From contig NC_088345.1 of the NCBI RefSeq assembly GCF_036884655.1, positions 21,790,501 to 21,854,500 of the forward strand: a DNA stretch of 64,000 nt, given 5' to 3'. The DNA comes from Musa acuminata AAA Group (lineage: Eukaryota > Streptophyta > Magnoliopsida > Zingiberales > Musaceae). The translations under genes were made by a program, and so were the position numbers. This document shows positions 52,200-64,000 of this stretch, piece by piece (within the stretch, counting starts at the first letter, position 1; each line of letters begins with the position of its first letter). Below the pieces are notes generated by a model. That model was not told the origin of the DNA. It worked only from the letters and a program-made list of their open reading frames with translations, and ran no database searches.

Positions 52200-53791
52200 T
52201 GTAGGGAAATCTAGGGGTGATATCATATATGCAGCGAAAGAACAGAAAACAAAATCCCTAAATTTTCCATCTGTGTGTTAGTCATCATGTGAAAATTGGT
52301 ACGTAAAATATGTGTATATTAAAGATTGTATTACCTAGGGAGATCGTAAATTCCTAAATTCTTGCAGATCTCTATGAGAGGGTGAAGGAGATTAAGTGTC
52401 CTCCTCTTTCGCAATGATCCACACAATAGGGCTGCGATGATGCTCCTCAAGTCTTCAGGCTTGCTATCTAAGGAGGAGAAGGAGAGAAGAATAGGAGATG
52501 GTAATCCAAAGAGGCTCTAGCCTTTGAACCATTGATTCCCTCCAATTTATAGAGGTCCTCTATCAACTTAACCCTAATGGATACTACCCTATTGGGTATT
52601 GAATCTTCATCCAACTACCCAAGTCTCTTAGATCAGTGGATCTCTATCCAATAATCTCTTATTGGCTCTTATTGGATCTCATCCATTGGATCCAATAATT
52701 CGGGAGCTTATTGGATATCCAATAAGATAGGGGCTCCGACGGATATCTCATATTTGAACCTCTACTCATCACAATGCCTACTATATATGTGTGACCCTCT
52801 AGGCCCAATATCGAGCTGACCATGAGTCATCCCTATCAAAACTCCTTCTAGCTCAGTGAATTATTATCTCTATAAAAATTCACTCGACTCATCGACTGCG
52901 AATGCAATAAGCTACTACGTCGTAGTCCCTAGACGATATAGGTGAATCCAATCCATTGGACTTGTCTATCCTTAGTTACTGTGTACCTATAGTCCTTCAC
53001 CTATCTAATATCCCGAAGATCATATACTAGGCTTGACGCTATAAGACCCGTACAGTTTCTACTCGAGTCTCGTTTTAATCGGATTCTCCCAAATAACTCT
53101 TTCTCTCTCAATCTGAATGACCCTAACTAGGGATTTGTCTGAGCAAGAATGCATGAGATATTCCTCTCATGACACTGAGAGTGGATGATCCTCTATCGAC
53201 ACTCAATAGTCCTCATAAAGTTGGCTACCTTTCCCGATGACCGACTATGCTAGATTTGGAACCTCCAAACCTATAAGTCTGGTATCAAAGAATGAAGTAC
53301 TTATATAGGACATCCTTGGTGTCTTAAGTCTAAGGACCAAATACACCACTAGGAATATAGAATCACTGTGTGACAATAAGGCATCATCAACCATCCAGCA
53401 TTCCGTAAGCGGATTAATTAGTGAACTCATTCTCCAATGAGCACTTGTACTGTATCCCTAGTATCCCCACACGAGCAAATATAATACCAACTGCATCCAT
53501 CATATGGATAGGTATACAACATGCTAGTCTGTCCAATTATCTTGATGTCCCTCTCAAGTAACCTATTACCAGGATTATTTAAGATCTATATTTATAAGCG
53601 AATCAGTCTCATTATCGTGATCTTATCACGATCTGATTCACATTACACAAATCCATGGACATCACAATATATTTAAATAATAGGTAATATAAAGTGATTG
53701 TTAAATAATAATAATAAGCAAAAAGACTACGTGTCAAGTCATATGTGCCATCATTCACGTGATTGGCTTGCAAAGGACTTATGACTAGCTA
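52200..53791 (-). repeat. 3' LTR of a minus-strand Copia (Angela-like), about 1.6 kb
   Basis: On the plus strand it starts TGTAGGGAAATCTAGGGG and ends next to CCCCCACTTGACC, the complement of a polypurine tract following the Copia pol end. Its minus-strand start reads TA instead of TG. Length and position fit an Angela-type LTR. The second LTR is absent. Confidence 0.65.
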
Positions 53792-54801
53792 TCCCCCACT
53801 TGACCTAAAGTCAATCACCTATATGTCTGTTCCCCATCACACCCCTATGATGCTCAAAGACAATGTGAGACAATGACTTTGTTAGTGGATCTACAATATT
53901 ATCTTTGGATGAAACTCTTTCCACTACTATATCTTCTCGAGTCATGATCTCTCTAATCAGGTGGAACCTCCTCATAACACTTCTGATGAGACCTAAGTTC
54001 CGTCATTTGAGCAATCGCCCTATTGTTGTCATAATATAAGGGAATCAGCTCCACGCTACCCGACATGACTCTCATATCTATGATGAACTTCTTCATCTAG
54101 ACTCCCCCCTTCGCTGCCTTTTCTGTAGTAATATACTCCACCTTTGTGGTTGAGTCAGCAATAGTATCTTACTTGGAACTCTTCCAGCACACTGCTCCTC
54201 CATTCAGGGTGTACATATACCTCAAATTCGACTTGCTATTATTGATATCGGGTAGGAAACTCGAGTCTGTGTAGCCTTCAATCTTAAGGTTACTACCTCC
54301 ATATATTAGTAAAAGATCCTTAGTCCTTCGCAAGTACTTAAGGATACACTTTACTACTTTCTAGTACTCCAAGCCTAGATTTGCCTAATAAATGCTTGTG
54401 GCACTCAAAGCATGCATATATCAAGCTTGGTACATATCATGATATATATGATAGACCCTATCGTTGAGGCATAGAGTATCATATCCATGTTCACCATTTC
54501 CTTAGGAGTCTTTGGGGACATACTCCTAGAAAGTGATATCCCAAGTCACATCGATATGAGACCTCTCTTGGAATTTGTCATGCCAAATAATTTAACAATG
54601 GTGTCTATATATCTGGACTGACAAGCCAAGTATCATCTTGAATCTATTTCTATAGATCTGAATCTCCAATATATAGGATGTTTTCCCTAAGTCCTTCATG
54701 GAGAAGTATCTAGATAACCAAACATTTACTGTGGATAGCATTCCTACATCATTCCCAATGATCAGGATGTTATCCACATATAACACCAAGAAGGTAATAG
54801 C
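53792..54801 (-). pseudogene. Copia reverse transcriptase (C-terminal) and RNase H, Angela-like
   Basis: Minus-strand reading from 54801: LVLYVDNILIIGNDVG, the RT active site with Asn for the second Asp, then YFSMKDLG, YILEIQIYRN, the RNase H region with GSVELIPLYYDNNRAIAQ-like text near 54020, and a Copia end with VERVSSKDNIVDPLTKSL. Stops and small frameshifts are scattered. The 5' part of the element was removed where an LTR begins at 54802. Confidence 0.82.
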
Positions 54802-55284
54802 TGTTGAATCTTGGATTTTGATAATGAAATCAATTGATGAGTTTGTCATCTAATGTGCATTTAAGTGATATAGGATTAGCTTCGATCAGAATAGGCAAAT
54901 TGATTAAAGCAGGAGGAATCAAACGTTGGGTCGGAACAAACATGTTAAAAGATTGGACGTTGGGCCAGAGGATCGGTCGACATGTCAATATAAGGCTTCG
55001 GCCCGTGAATTTAGGCATCGGGCCAAGAAGATCGGACATTGCGCCAAGGAGATCGGATGTTGCGAGAAGACAACATATCGATTGGGCAATATGCCGAAGG
55101 AGAGGACGATGCACCGAAAGATCGGATAAAGCACCGAAGAACCAATGACATGCCAGACAATATAGGATTCACTTATAATCGATTATGTCTAGATCGAGTT
55201 AGTTTAGAGTCTAATTGAGTCGGTTTAGAATGTAATTAGACCAACTCAATTAGGGGCCAATTTGGCCCATGTTTGTGCTATGTT
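54802..55284 (+). mobile_element. Left part of a SIRE-like LTR
   Basis: Starts TGTTGAATCTTGGATTTTG within the Copia RT and follows the first part of the LTR order (GGACGTTGGGCC, GGCATCGGGCC, TGACATGCC). It is interrupted at 55285 by a minus-strand LTR. The continuation was not found. Confidence 0.75.
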
Positions 55285-57070
55285 TGTTAGGATCAGAGCG
55301 GCACTAAGAGGGGGGGGTGAATTAGTGCATCGGATTAAAACTCATAAGTTTGAAATCGATTTCATAAATGTGTAGAGATTTTGATTCGACGAAGGATGAC
55401 TTAGCTAAAATAGCTCGAGTAAAGGTTGACCAAGAGTAGGGAGATAAAAATCGAATGATTTACAGCTAAGTAGAGAAATGGTTCAGAAAATTAAATACTC
55501 ACACATTTAAGGAACACCATGATGTATAGTGGTTCAGTCAAATGACCTACATCCACTTTCAAAGCCTTCTTCGATGAGGCTTCTAACTTCCACTAACAAA
55601 TCACTTTGAAGGGGAAGGACCAAATACCCCTCTTATAACCTTCTTACAAGTGGTTCACACTCTTACAGATTTTTCCAAAGAGAAAGAGGGAGGTGAGCAC
55701 TTAAGCTATTGAAAATAAGACTTTGTTAGAGTGTTTTCTCACTTTCTAATTTCTCAAAAAGGTGTATTCTCTACTGAGAATTGAGGGGTATTTATAAGCG
55801 GCAAGAGGATTTAAATTTAGGCTCCAAATTTGAATTACTTTTGGGTTTCCCGATGCTGGCGGTGCCACCGCTTGTTAGTGTCTGACACTAACAATGTACT
55901 GGCGATGCCACCACTGGACCTCTCGGGTTCTGAGCAATGCCATTGCCCAGTCCAGCGGTGCCACCGCTTGGACTATTCTAGCTCATTGGTTGGGCTCCAA
56001 ACTTGACCCAAACCAGTCCAAACTCGGGCCCAACTGGCCCCTAACCAGGTTATAGGATTAACCCTTAATCTTAACCCAAATTATGTGCAAACTATGAAAT
56101 TAAGACATAGCCTTAAGTAAATTTTTAACCGACAATGTCGAGTTTCCTTCCGGCGAGCTTTCCGGCGAACTTCTGGCGGACCTTCCGATACACCCTTGGA
56201 TTTCTTCCAACGGACTCCCAGTAGGCTCTCGGTCTTGTGGCGAGTTCAACGAGTCGTTGGCAAGTATCCGAACCCTCTCGATGATCTCTGCGAACCTTCG
56301 ACGATCTTTCCGGTGGACTTCTGAAAACTCCCGATTCTTTCTCGGTTGGTTCTTGCAGCACTTCCGACAATTCTTCGGACTTTCGGCAAACTCTCAAACA
56401 CCCTTCGAACTTGACTCCGGTAAACTTGCTTTATGTCTTTAAGCCATCGTAGTTAATCCTGCAAACTTAACTCAATAATATAGATTAAATTAATTAACCT
56501 ATCAATTGACTTCATTATAAACATCCGTGATTCAATAATCTCGCCCTTTTGATGATAACAATCAATTGATAACGAAGTTAATCATAACTCCCCCTATCTA
56601 TATGCTATATTATGAGAAGATAAAAACACTTGAATTCAAACTCTTTGAATTCAAGCCTAAACCGACAAGTTCTATCCGTTGAACTTATTGTTATTCTTAA
56701 TAAGCATGAGCAAATACGAAACTTCGTATTTCTCATAATTTCAAGGTATGAAAATAATTTTCAAGCCGAATGATAAAAGATAATTATCATTTCGATAAGA
56801 AATAATAATAATTTAAATTTTCAACATGGATCTCATGATATAAATGCAAGGCATGATTTCATATGATCATGAGATGATTGCTTATCATATATAAAAAAAA
56901 TGATAAACATGATACGATAACCAATCTAAAAACTTTCATATGCGATATGCTCAAAAAGTTTTACGATGCTTTTAAGGAATATAACACATATAAAAAAAAT
57001 CTTGAAAAGGAGATGTCAAAATTGACAAAGCTTCAACTTGGCATTAAGATCGATCATTCAAGGAAGACAT
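55285..57070 (-). mobile_element. Degraded minus-strand SIRE-like element: 3' LTR and short internal piece
   Basis: The LTR is 55285-56537, from TGTTAGGATCAGAGC to TGATTCAATA. It belongs to a leader subtype shared with 12783 (plus strand text ending GTGATTTG and GGAAGTT), with palindromic GGCGGTGCCACCGC repeats near 55858-55970. A polypurine tract complement (ATCTCGCCCTTTTGATG) follows at 56538. The internal piece to 57070 has no recognised coding; a 125-codon frame starting 56878 has no known motif and overlaps the next element. Confidence 0.72.
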
Positions 57071-57464
57071 TGTTAGAACCCTTGCAGATTCTAAACTTGG
57101 GGTTGATCTCTTTAGGGGATCAGCCTCCTTGGAACTCTATAGAGGTTCCTCCCTCCAAGTTGCTGCTCAAAAGCTGCAGAAAAGATTCATATATTGCTTA
57201 TGAAAAGAGGAGAAATACATGGCTATTTATAGGGCTTCTAAACCCTAAATCCTAATAGGACTCCTACTCAAGACTCCTACTTCTAACCAACTCCTAATAG
57301 GACTTCTACTCAAGACTCATATTCCTTTATAACTCCTAATTCTTCTCTAAGAAACAACCTCCTAACCCTAGCCGGCCTCTTCACCTCTTTAATAGGGATC
57401 GGCTTAGGTAGGTTTTACATGAATGTCCCTCTCAATTAGGACTCTTCTAGCTAGAGTCCTAACA
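57071..57464 (-). repeat. 3' LTR of a minus-strand gypsy element (394 bp)
   Basis: TGTTAGAACCC...GAGTCCTAACA on the plus strand, with inverted terminal TGTTAG/CTAACA. Pol of a gypsy element follows to the right on the minus strand, so this is the 3' LTR. Confidence 0.75.
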
Positions 57465-58078
57465 GACTCGCCATCTTCAAATCAGCCTTGTCGTCGAGGC
57501 TAACGATTCATGAATTTTGAAAATTTGATCTTCAAGTCATCATAGTTCTCCCAAGTGGCATCTTCTGTTAGTAGGTTCGCCCACTGTATTAGCAATTCAA
57601 TAGTGGATCATCGTCGTCGAGTCACGATCCATCGATCAATAATGGCACTTGGCTGAGTCTGAAGTTCTCCTTGGGTAGTCATATTTGGTGGGTGGCTTTG
57701 GGCTATCTCCAAGTATCTATTTACAACTTCCGTCTAGCCGTCGGTTTGTGGGTAATATGCCGTACTCCTTTTCAATTTAGTACCCTGCATATGGAATAAC
57801 TTTATCCAAAATCTGCTCGTGAAGATGTAACTAGAATTTATCATAAGCACAATGCGTCCCTTATAGTGTAATTATTTTGAGTCCCAATTGTAATGAGCCA
57901 TGGGGCTTGATGCTTCCTCCAATTTTTTTATGATCTTACTAGTCTCCGAATCTTCCTACCATTCCATCTTAATATCCTCAAGGAAGTCACTTGTCGGAAG
58001 TGAAACGGCCAAAATTTCAGCTTGCTCAAGTAGCCGTGAAAGCGCATCTGCAACAACATTCTCTTTCCCCTTTTTGTA
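57465..58078 (-). pseudogene. Gypsy pol fragment: RNase H end, partial integrase and chromodomain
   Basis: Minus-strand order: KKGKENVVADALSR (RNase H end, near 58050), then after a gap the integrase YYPQTDG...TEVVNRYLE segment (near 57745) and a chromodomain-like LIQWANLLTEDATWENYDD (near 57560). Most of the integrase zinc finger and core is missing, so an internal deletion occurred. In-frame stops include TAG in place of Gln after QTDG. With short LTRs this may be a CRM- or Reina-like chromovirus. Confidence 0.8.
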
Positions 58079-59315
58079 AGTTTATCGAGTCTGTTGAATA
58101 ATGTTTATCAAGTTTAGAAAAAGTGTCCTAACAATAATGTTTATCGAGTCTGTTGAATAATGTTTATCAAGTTTGTTTAGTTCAGTTGTTTATTGAGTCA
58201 GTTTGATTCAATTAGAGTCAAGTAGAGGTTTATTTAATATTTATTTATTATTAAAGTTCAAGTCCTGATGGACTCTGGGTGGAACTCTATAAATAGTGAT
58301 GTAACCCTTTCTTTAATGGAGGAATCAATTAATGAAATGTTATTTCACTCTATGGACAAACCCTAGGAGGCCGATCCCCTTGAAGTGATCAAGGAGGGCC
58401 AATCCCCTCGAAGTGATCAAGGAGGGTCGATCCCCTTGAAGCGATCAAGGAGGCCGATCCCCTCGAAGTGATCATTATCATTCCTATTTCTCCCATTTCT
58501 TCCACGATAAGACTATAGGGTCTTATCATTTGGTATCGGAGCGACGATAAGACCTTTAGGGTCTTATCATTTGGTATCAGAGCAACGATAAGACTTTAGG
58601 GCCTTATCATTTGGTATTAGAGCGATGATCCTTGGCATTCTCACTGTAGTATTGTCGTAGATATCTTCAAAAAAAAAAAAAAAGGGAACGCCCATAGCCA
58701 CTCCCCTGCTTCCCAAGCCGTAGCCTTCCCCTACTTCCGGCCAGCCCACCCGCCACTGTTGCTATCCGGCTAGTGACCACCATCGCCCAGCTTCCTAGCC
58801 AAAGGCCAACGCTGCCCGTCACCTCCCACATGAGCCACCACCACTACCTCCTTCTTCACCGTCGCCTGCCTTCGCTTGCGTAGCAGCGCAGCAGCACAAT
58901 CTCTCCTCCTCGGTGATCGTTGGTGATGCTACTCCCAGCCGTGCCACCACTGCTGCCTCTCCCCCACCGCCTGCCTCCCCTTGGGTCGTAGCCGTAGCTG
59001 CCGGTTGTCACCCTCCTCATGGCGACCAAAACAGGGCAACTCACGAATTGCCCTTGTTCCCAACCGTGTCACCACCACTTTTCCCAACCGCCTTGCCGTC
59101 GCTCGATCACTACCGCCCGCCCCCCAACCGCAACCCTAGCTGCCTCCCCTTGGGTCGCAGCTGCAGGTGCCAATTCCTCTACTCCACTGGTATCAACAAT
59201 AGAGCATCCTCTGCTGCCGCAACTGTCGGACCCTCCGCTACTTCTCGACCTTGTCAAACACTACCGCAGCCACGTAGCCTTCAACCTGCATGCAGCCTCC
59301 CAGCCATCAACCAGC
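58079..59315 (+). mobile_element. 5' end of an LTR element: LTR with tandem repeats, triplicated primer-binding site and low-complexity internal DNA
   Basis: A 36-bp segment GTTTATCGAGTCTGTTGAAT... occurs at 58080-58115 and 58139-58174. A TATA-like CTATAAATAG is near 58289. A 27-bp unit with GATCCCC..GAAGTGATCAAGG is repeated four times (58365-58474). The LTR end GTCTTATCA (58528) and primer-binding site TTGGTATCGGAGC (58530-58542) are followed by two more copies of the whole junction. From 58640 on the sequence is GC-rich with Pro/Ala/Ser-type triplets and no gag or pol, similar in style to the TRIM interior. It is cut at 59316 by an LTR. Confidence 0.65.
58504..58624 (+). repeat. Three tandem copies of an LTR end plus primer-binding site
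   Basis: Units start at 58504, 58544 and 58585 (40-41 bp). Each has GATAAGAC and GTCTTATC arms of a hairpin (the third with GGCCTTATC), followed by TTTGGTATC and AGAGC or GGAGC. Confidence 0.9.
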
Positions 59316-61183
59316 TGTTGAATCTCGTATTTTGATGATGAAACCACTTGATATGTGTTTATGATTTTAATCTACGTTTTGAGTGATGCAGGATGCTTCG
59401 ATCAGGATGAAACAATTAAAGTAGAAAAAATCATGTTGTGCCGGAGGAACATGTCAGAAGATTGGACGTCGGGCAAATGGATTGGTCGACGTATCGATAG
59501 AAGGCTTCGAGCTGTGGACTTGGGCATCGGGCTAAGAAGAGCGGGTATTATGCTAAGGATATCGGAGTTGCGGAGTCAACTGGCTGATTGGGCAATAGGC
59601 CGTAGGAGAGGACGATGCGCCAAAGAATCGGACGAAACGTCGAGGGACCAATGACATGCCGGACAACTTAGTTAATTGCTTAGGATTAATTGTCTCGATC
59701 AAAGTTTTGTTTTAAGTGTGCTGGATTAACTACGATGAACGAAAGACATGCGGCAGGAGTTACGCCGAAGTCAAGACTATGATCACGTTGGGAGTTCGAG
59801 AGCTCGACGGAAGTCCGGACGATCATCGGAGGTTCTGCGGGAACAAATCTGAGAAGTCTAGGAGCTTGCCAAAAGAAGCTCGTCGGAACTCGCCAAGTGG
59901 ATCGTCGCAAGTCCAGGAGTTTGCCGGAAGTACGTCGGAGCATCACCGGAGGTTCGTCGGATGTTCATCGGAAGTTCGCTGGAAGAAGCAATTGATGCAC
60001 CAGAGCAAGCTATAGTAAATGTCTTAAAAATTATCATAGTTAGCATGTAGATTAAGTTAGGAATGGGAGGTGATCCCATTAACTTAATCTGGGGGCAATT
60101 GGGCCCTTGACAGATCCAAATTGGGCCGAATGGATCAACCCATTCGGACTAGAATTCCTACTAGGTGGTGGCACCGCCCAGGAGAGGGTCTACCAGGAAA
60201 GCTGGGTGGTGCAATCGCCCCAGGCAAGCGGTGGCACCGCTTGGGCTCAGTCTCCGAGCGAGACTAGGCGGTGCAACCGCCCTTAACAAACGGTGGCACC
60301 ACCAGGGCTCAGTCTCCGAGCTAGATTGGGTAGTGCAACCACCCCTGACAAGCGGTGGCACCATCCAAAGGCTTAGTCTCTGAGCTTTGCCAGGCAGTGC
60401 AACCGCCCCAGTCAGGCGGTGCAACCGCCAGACCCCGGAATTCTGGGAGATGACAGTTTTGAGCTCAGAATTCAAACTGGTTTGGAGCCTATAAATACCC
60501 CTCCCTTCCCTGGGTAAAATACACAAGCATAGAGAGATTAAAAGAGAGAAAACACTACTGCAATCTCTAGAATTTCCCTCCTCTAGCTTAAGTGTTAGAA
60601 TTATGTTTAAGAGAGGAGAGTGAGTGCTTGTAAGGGTTGTCTCTTAAACCAGGTAAAAGGAGAAGAGGGGTGTAAGAAGAAGATTGATCTTTGCCTAGTA
60701 AAGGAAGATCGTTAGTGAATGCCGGTGGCCTCGACGGAAGAGGAATCGAAGGAGTGGATGTAGGTCACGATTGACCAAGCCACTATAAACTCTCGTCTTC
60801 TCTGGTTTGCATTTACTTTGAACATCTTATCTTTACTGCAAACCTCCTCAGTAGCTTATTGCCTTCTGCTCATTTACAAATGTGTTTCTTAGTTAAGTAT
60901 TTTTTGAATCAGCGTTAAGACGGAAATCGGTTTTATCGTACGAACATCATATTTTAGTTTGTGCTTACATTCTGATTTCTATCTTAGCTACAAACTGCCT
61001 TCCTTACTTTACTCCAAATATGTTTCCATAAGCTTTCAAATTTATTATCTTAATGAAATGACTTTTACGTCGGAATCAGATTTCAACGTACGAACGCAGT
61101 TTTAATCGTCGAAAGTTTTTCGCTGCACTAATTCACCCCCTCCCCCCCCCCCCCCCCCTCCCTTAGTGCTCTTGATCCTAACA
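59316..61183 (+). repeat. 5' LTR of the right-hand gag-only element (1868 bp)
   Basis: Palindromic GGTGGCACCGCC repeats at about 60165-60430, TATA box (CCTATAAATACC near 60489), leader hairpin at 60686-60710 with a different but still paired stem, no 18-bp array, C-rich end near 61136-61160. Confidence 0.9.
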
Positions 61184-61184
61184 A

Positions 61185-61197
61185 TTGGTATCAGAGC
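61185..61197 (+). other. Primer-binding site of the right-hand gag-only element
   Basis: TTGGTATCAGAGC one base after the LTR, same as the other SIRE-type copies. Confidence 0.92.
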
Positions 61198-61233
61198 TCG
61201 GTCTTTCTCATTTCAGATTTACACCCGAGAGAA

Positions 61234-62169
61234 ATGGCTCTTCATGGTTTTAAAGAGGGTTTTTTGGTTGTTCATCCATTGTTGTTTAACGGATTAGACT
61301 ACACTTATTGGAAAACTCGAATGAGAGTTTTCTTGATTTCTATGAATTTCGATTTATGAAATATTGTTGAAAACAGTTTTCAACTTCCCTCTAAACCAAT
61401 GAACGAATGGTCGGATTTGGAGAAGAAGTATTTTTCTTTAAACGCAAAGGCTATGAATGCCTTATTTTGCGCTTTGGACAAAAATGAGTTCAATCGGGTT
61501 TCTTTGTGCGAAACAGCTTTTGACATATGGCACACTCTTGAAATCACACATGAAGGCACTTCTAAAGTTAAAGATTCCAACTTTTTGATGCATGATTTTG
61601 AGTTTTTTCAAATGAAGCCAAGCGAAACCATTGGTGACATGTACACCCGTTTTACGGATGTCGTCAATGGTTTAAGAGCTCTTGGCAAATGTTTTTTGGA
61701 TTTTGAACTCATAAACAAGATTTTGTGTTCTCGTTCTAAGAAGTGGGATTCAAAAGTAACTGCAATACAAGAAGTTAAAAACCTAAACAACTTACCACTT
61801 GAAGAATTAATTGGTTCGTTGATGACATATGAAATGGTGCACAATGCACATGATGAACATGAAGAACAAAACAACATTCCAAAGAACAGGAAAGATTTGG
61901 AACCCCAGACAAATGAATACCACTTGAGCGATGACTCAAGTGATGAGGACAATGATGAACTTGAACTTCGAACGCTAAATCTTAATAAGTTTATTAAATA
62001 AAAATATAAAATAAACAATGAACTTGAACGGAGGAAGATGCCAAAGAAGAGGAAGGCAACCAATGATGAATCAAAAACTTCCAAAGGTGAAACGGCGAAT
62101 TGGGCTTTGACGGGCTTCGACTACAAGCTAAGTAACTCAACTTTCTTGAATTATTTTGAAATTACTTAA
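61234..62169 (+). pseudogene. Gag pseudogene lacking the zinc knuckle
   Basis: ATG at 61234; in-frame TGA at 61357-61359 where the related Gag has Trp (DLW then NIVEN); then open from 61399 to 62001, where TAA follows KFIK. Core segments LNAKAMNALFCALDKNEF and EELIGSLMTYEM match the Gag at 18005. After the acidic DDSSDEDND region the sequence passes directly to a Lys-rich tail (KMPKKRKATNDESK) and a final NYFEIT, without CX2CX4HX4C. The same omission is seen in the copy at 7369-8379. Confidence 0.83.
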
Positions 62170-64000
62170 AGTCCTTCATGAGTGCTTAATTTAGATAGTA
62201 GGAATAGGAAATAAATAAATTATTTTTCTAATATTATATCATGTTTTTCTTTTTAGCATCTTTGAAAAATTAAAAATTTGATAATGAAAAGTATATTGCT
62301 AAGGTTTCATGCATGTTATGTTTGGAAATGTTGAATGATGTATTTAACATTATGGATGATAATATGATATGTGATAATGCTTAGGATTAATCCATGCATG
62401 TGTATCTTGATGATTTTATGTCATGCATGAGTTTTTGAAGTAAATGTTGATTTGAAACTCTCTTTTTAGATTAATATGTTTTTGGTCTAATCGTTTCTAT
62501 GACGAATTAAGATGACATTCTCATCACATAGTGCATGTACATCTATGTAAGAATTTCTTGATAGTCTTTTGATGATAGATGTGATATCATGATGTGTTTG
62601 GTCTTAATGGCTTCATGACGAAACTTATGTTTCAATTTTAAATGATGATACATTTTTTCACAAAAGACTTGAATACCCTCACATGAAATCAATTGTATAA
62701 AATGAAAATAATTTTCTATCCTATTGAGATTAATGAATTTATTTTACTAATCTTGTGAATCTCATGAAAATAAACATGATGAATATTTTGAAAATAAATG
62801 AGTGTATCATGCATTTGGTCTTAATGATTTCTCTTTAACATACTTTTTGAAATCATACTTGATGATGAATATCAAGATATTAAAAGGATGTTATCATGGA
62901 ATCATGCTTGATGATTTGTTTTTTACCTTTCCGTCTTAAATGTTGACACTTGTTTTATTAAAAGTAAAGGCATGCTTATAAGAAGCAAATCACATGAATA
63001 GAAATTTATAAAAATGAAATGTGATCCTCTATCTTATTGTCTTTTCAATAAATCTATGCTTGTCATGTATGAATTTATTGAATGTGACTTTGAGGATGAT
63101 TTCGGATTTCACAAATGCTTGATTCATACTTATGACATGAGGTACATTTTAAATATGAATCATGTTCAATGCTTCAATCATGTTACATCTCCTTAATTCA
63201 TTTTGTTCTCCTACATTTATTTACCAAAGAGGAGAATCTTCCGAATCAATGAAATGATACAAATGAATCACTTATTGATATATCATTTTGAAATATCTTT
63301 TTAATGTGATGTTGATATTTTGAGATGCCTATTGGAATTCATGACATGAGATAATTGAATCCTTGACTTACTCTTTATATGACTTGAAAATGGATGTTTA
63401 AAATCTTGCTTGATGAGTTGTTTTATAAGATTTTGCCTTTACATCTTGAACTTTCATGCTTATCTTGATTTGGCATATAAAGAGTAAGGCATGCTTAGAT
63501 GAAAAAGAATCACTTAAAAAATGCTTTTCCCATCTGATCGAGATTAATAATTTCATGATATTTTGTGAATCTCGAAATTGATTTTTATGACTTGATTATG
63601 AGTTTCAAGTTAAGGATTTGATTTGAATGAGTTTTATCTAAATCATAATCTTGATCTTGCAAAATTGGAATTACAAATAATATCTTTTGGTATTCATGAA
63701 TTGATATTCACAATATGAAAGTATTGGTATTCATGACTTGAATTTGATTGAAATATTGCATGCTTAAATTAATTATTCTCCTATGTTTAAAAAATTCTTT
63801 AAATGCCTTATGTGATGATTGAAAATTAATTTGCTTTATGATGAATCACGAATCATGACTTGATCGATGATATTGATATATTTTAATCATGATCCTTGGT
63901 TGTATAATTATTTTGCACAATTAAAAGGATTTGTCGAATGATTAAAATGACATGATTTTGCTCTATTATTTTGCTCTATTATTTTAATCATGTCCTTCTT
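62170..64000 (+). mobile_element. AT-rich non-coding internal region of the right-hand gag-only element
   Basis: No ORF over 60 codons with a motif. Frequent ATGATNNN and TCATG elements. The segment 63430-63900 is conserved with the other gag-only copy, including the GCTTTTCCCATCTGATCG junction matched near 6385-6400. Confidence 0.7.

Larger units (their letters stand above)
59316..64000 (+). mobile_element. Gag-only SIRE-like element, 5' part; continues beyond the window
   Basis: 5' LTR 59316-61183 (TGTTGAATCTCG...GATCCTAACA), primer-binding site 61185-61197, broken gag 61234-62169, then AT-rich non-coding DNA to the window end. The non-coding part matches the minus-strand gag-only element in inverse orientation: 63430-63900 corresponds to about 5900-6500. 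No pol domain appears where it should, so it belongs to the same non-autonomous group. Confidence 0.85.

Noticed and set aside
56878..57255. 125-codon plus-strand ORF
   Set aside because: Spans the junction at 57071 between a SIRE-like interior and a gypsy LTR, so it is a chance fusion of two repeats.
58913..59335. 140-codon ORF rich in Pro, Ser and Ala
   Set aside because: Low-complexity GC-rich interior of an LTR element, overlapping other frames and running into an LTR; no motif.

Overview
This window is plant nuclear heterochromatin built almost entirely of nested LTR retrotransposons, with one recognisable host gene: the kinase part of a receptor-like kinase at 44033-45690. The SIRE/Maximus-type Copia elements, the chromovirus-type Ty3 element, a TRIM and the multi-exon kinase all indicate a flowering plant. 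The element style suggests a large-genome monocot (possibly Zingiberales), but that is an impression and not a demonstrated assignment.

Layout. 1-26.7 kb is a nest built on an old Tork/TNT-like Copia whose surviving pieces lie at 11660-12782, about 15160-15711 and 25631-26720. Into it went (a) a SIRE-like element whose 3' internal part and 3' LTR are at 1-2376 and 10655-11659, itself split by an 8.3-kb minus-strand gag-only element (2377-10654, target-site duplication CGTTG); (b) two truncated LTRs at 12783 to about 15160; (c) a nearly complete 9.9-kb SIRE-type element (15712-25630, duplication TGATG). 26.7-29.6 kb is AT-rich and holds a minus-strand LTR with a gag remnant. 29609-42800 is a 13.2-kb decayed Ty3/gypsy chromovirus inserted in a TA microsatellite (duplication TATAT), carrying two solo SIRE-type LTRs, one in its RNase H region and one in its 3' LTR. 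The kinase gene follows. 45.7-48.3 kb is mostly unrecognised, then comes a TRIM (48341-49387) with identical 202-bp LTRs. 49.8-59.3 kb is a patchwork of truncated elements: two degraded minus-strand SIRE-like elements, a minus-strand Copia (RT/RNase H plus LTR), a minus-strand gypsy fragment, and an LTR end with a triplicated primer-binding site. 59316-64000 is the start of a second gag-only SIRE-like element on the plus strand.

How the parts relate. Only the element at 15712-25630 encodes a near-complete Gag-Pol, broken by two in-frame TAG codons. The gag-only copies share its LTR ends, primer-binding site and polypurine tract, so they could have been mobilised in trans. The LTRs of this superfamily share an unusual architecture: GC-rich palindromic U3 repeats, a TATA box, a conserved leader with a covarying hairpin, an 18-bp repeat array, and a poly-C tract just before the LTR end. 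The leader hairpin is my strongest candidate for something not described. Boundaries given with matching duplications are read directly from the sequence; boundaries called approximate are judged from homology by eye.
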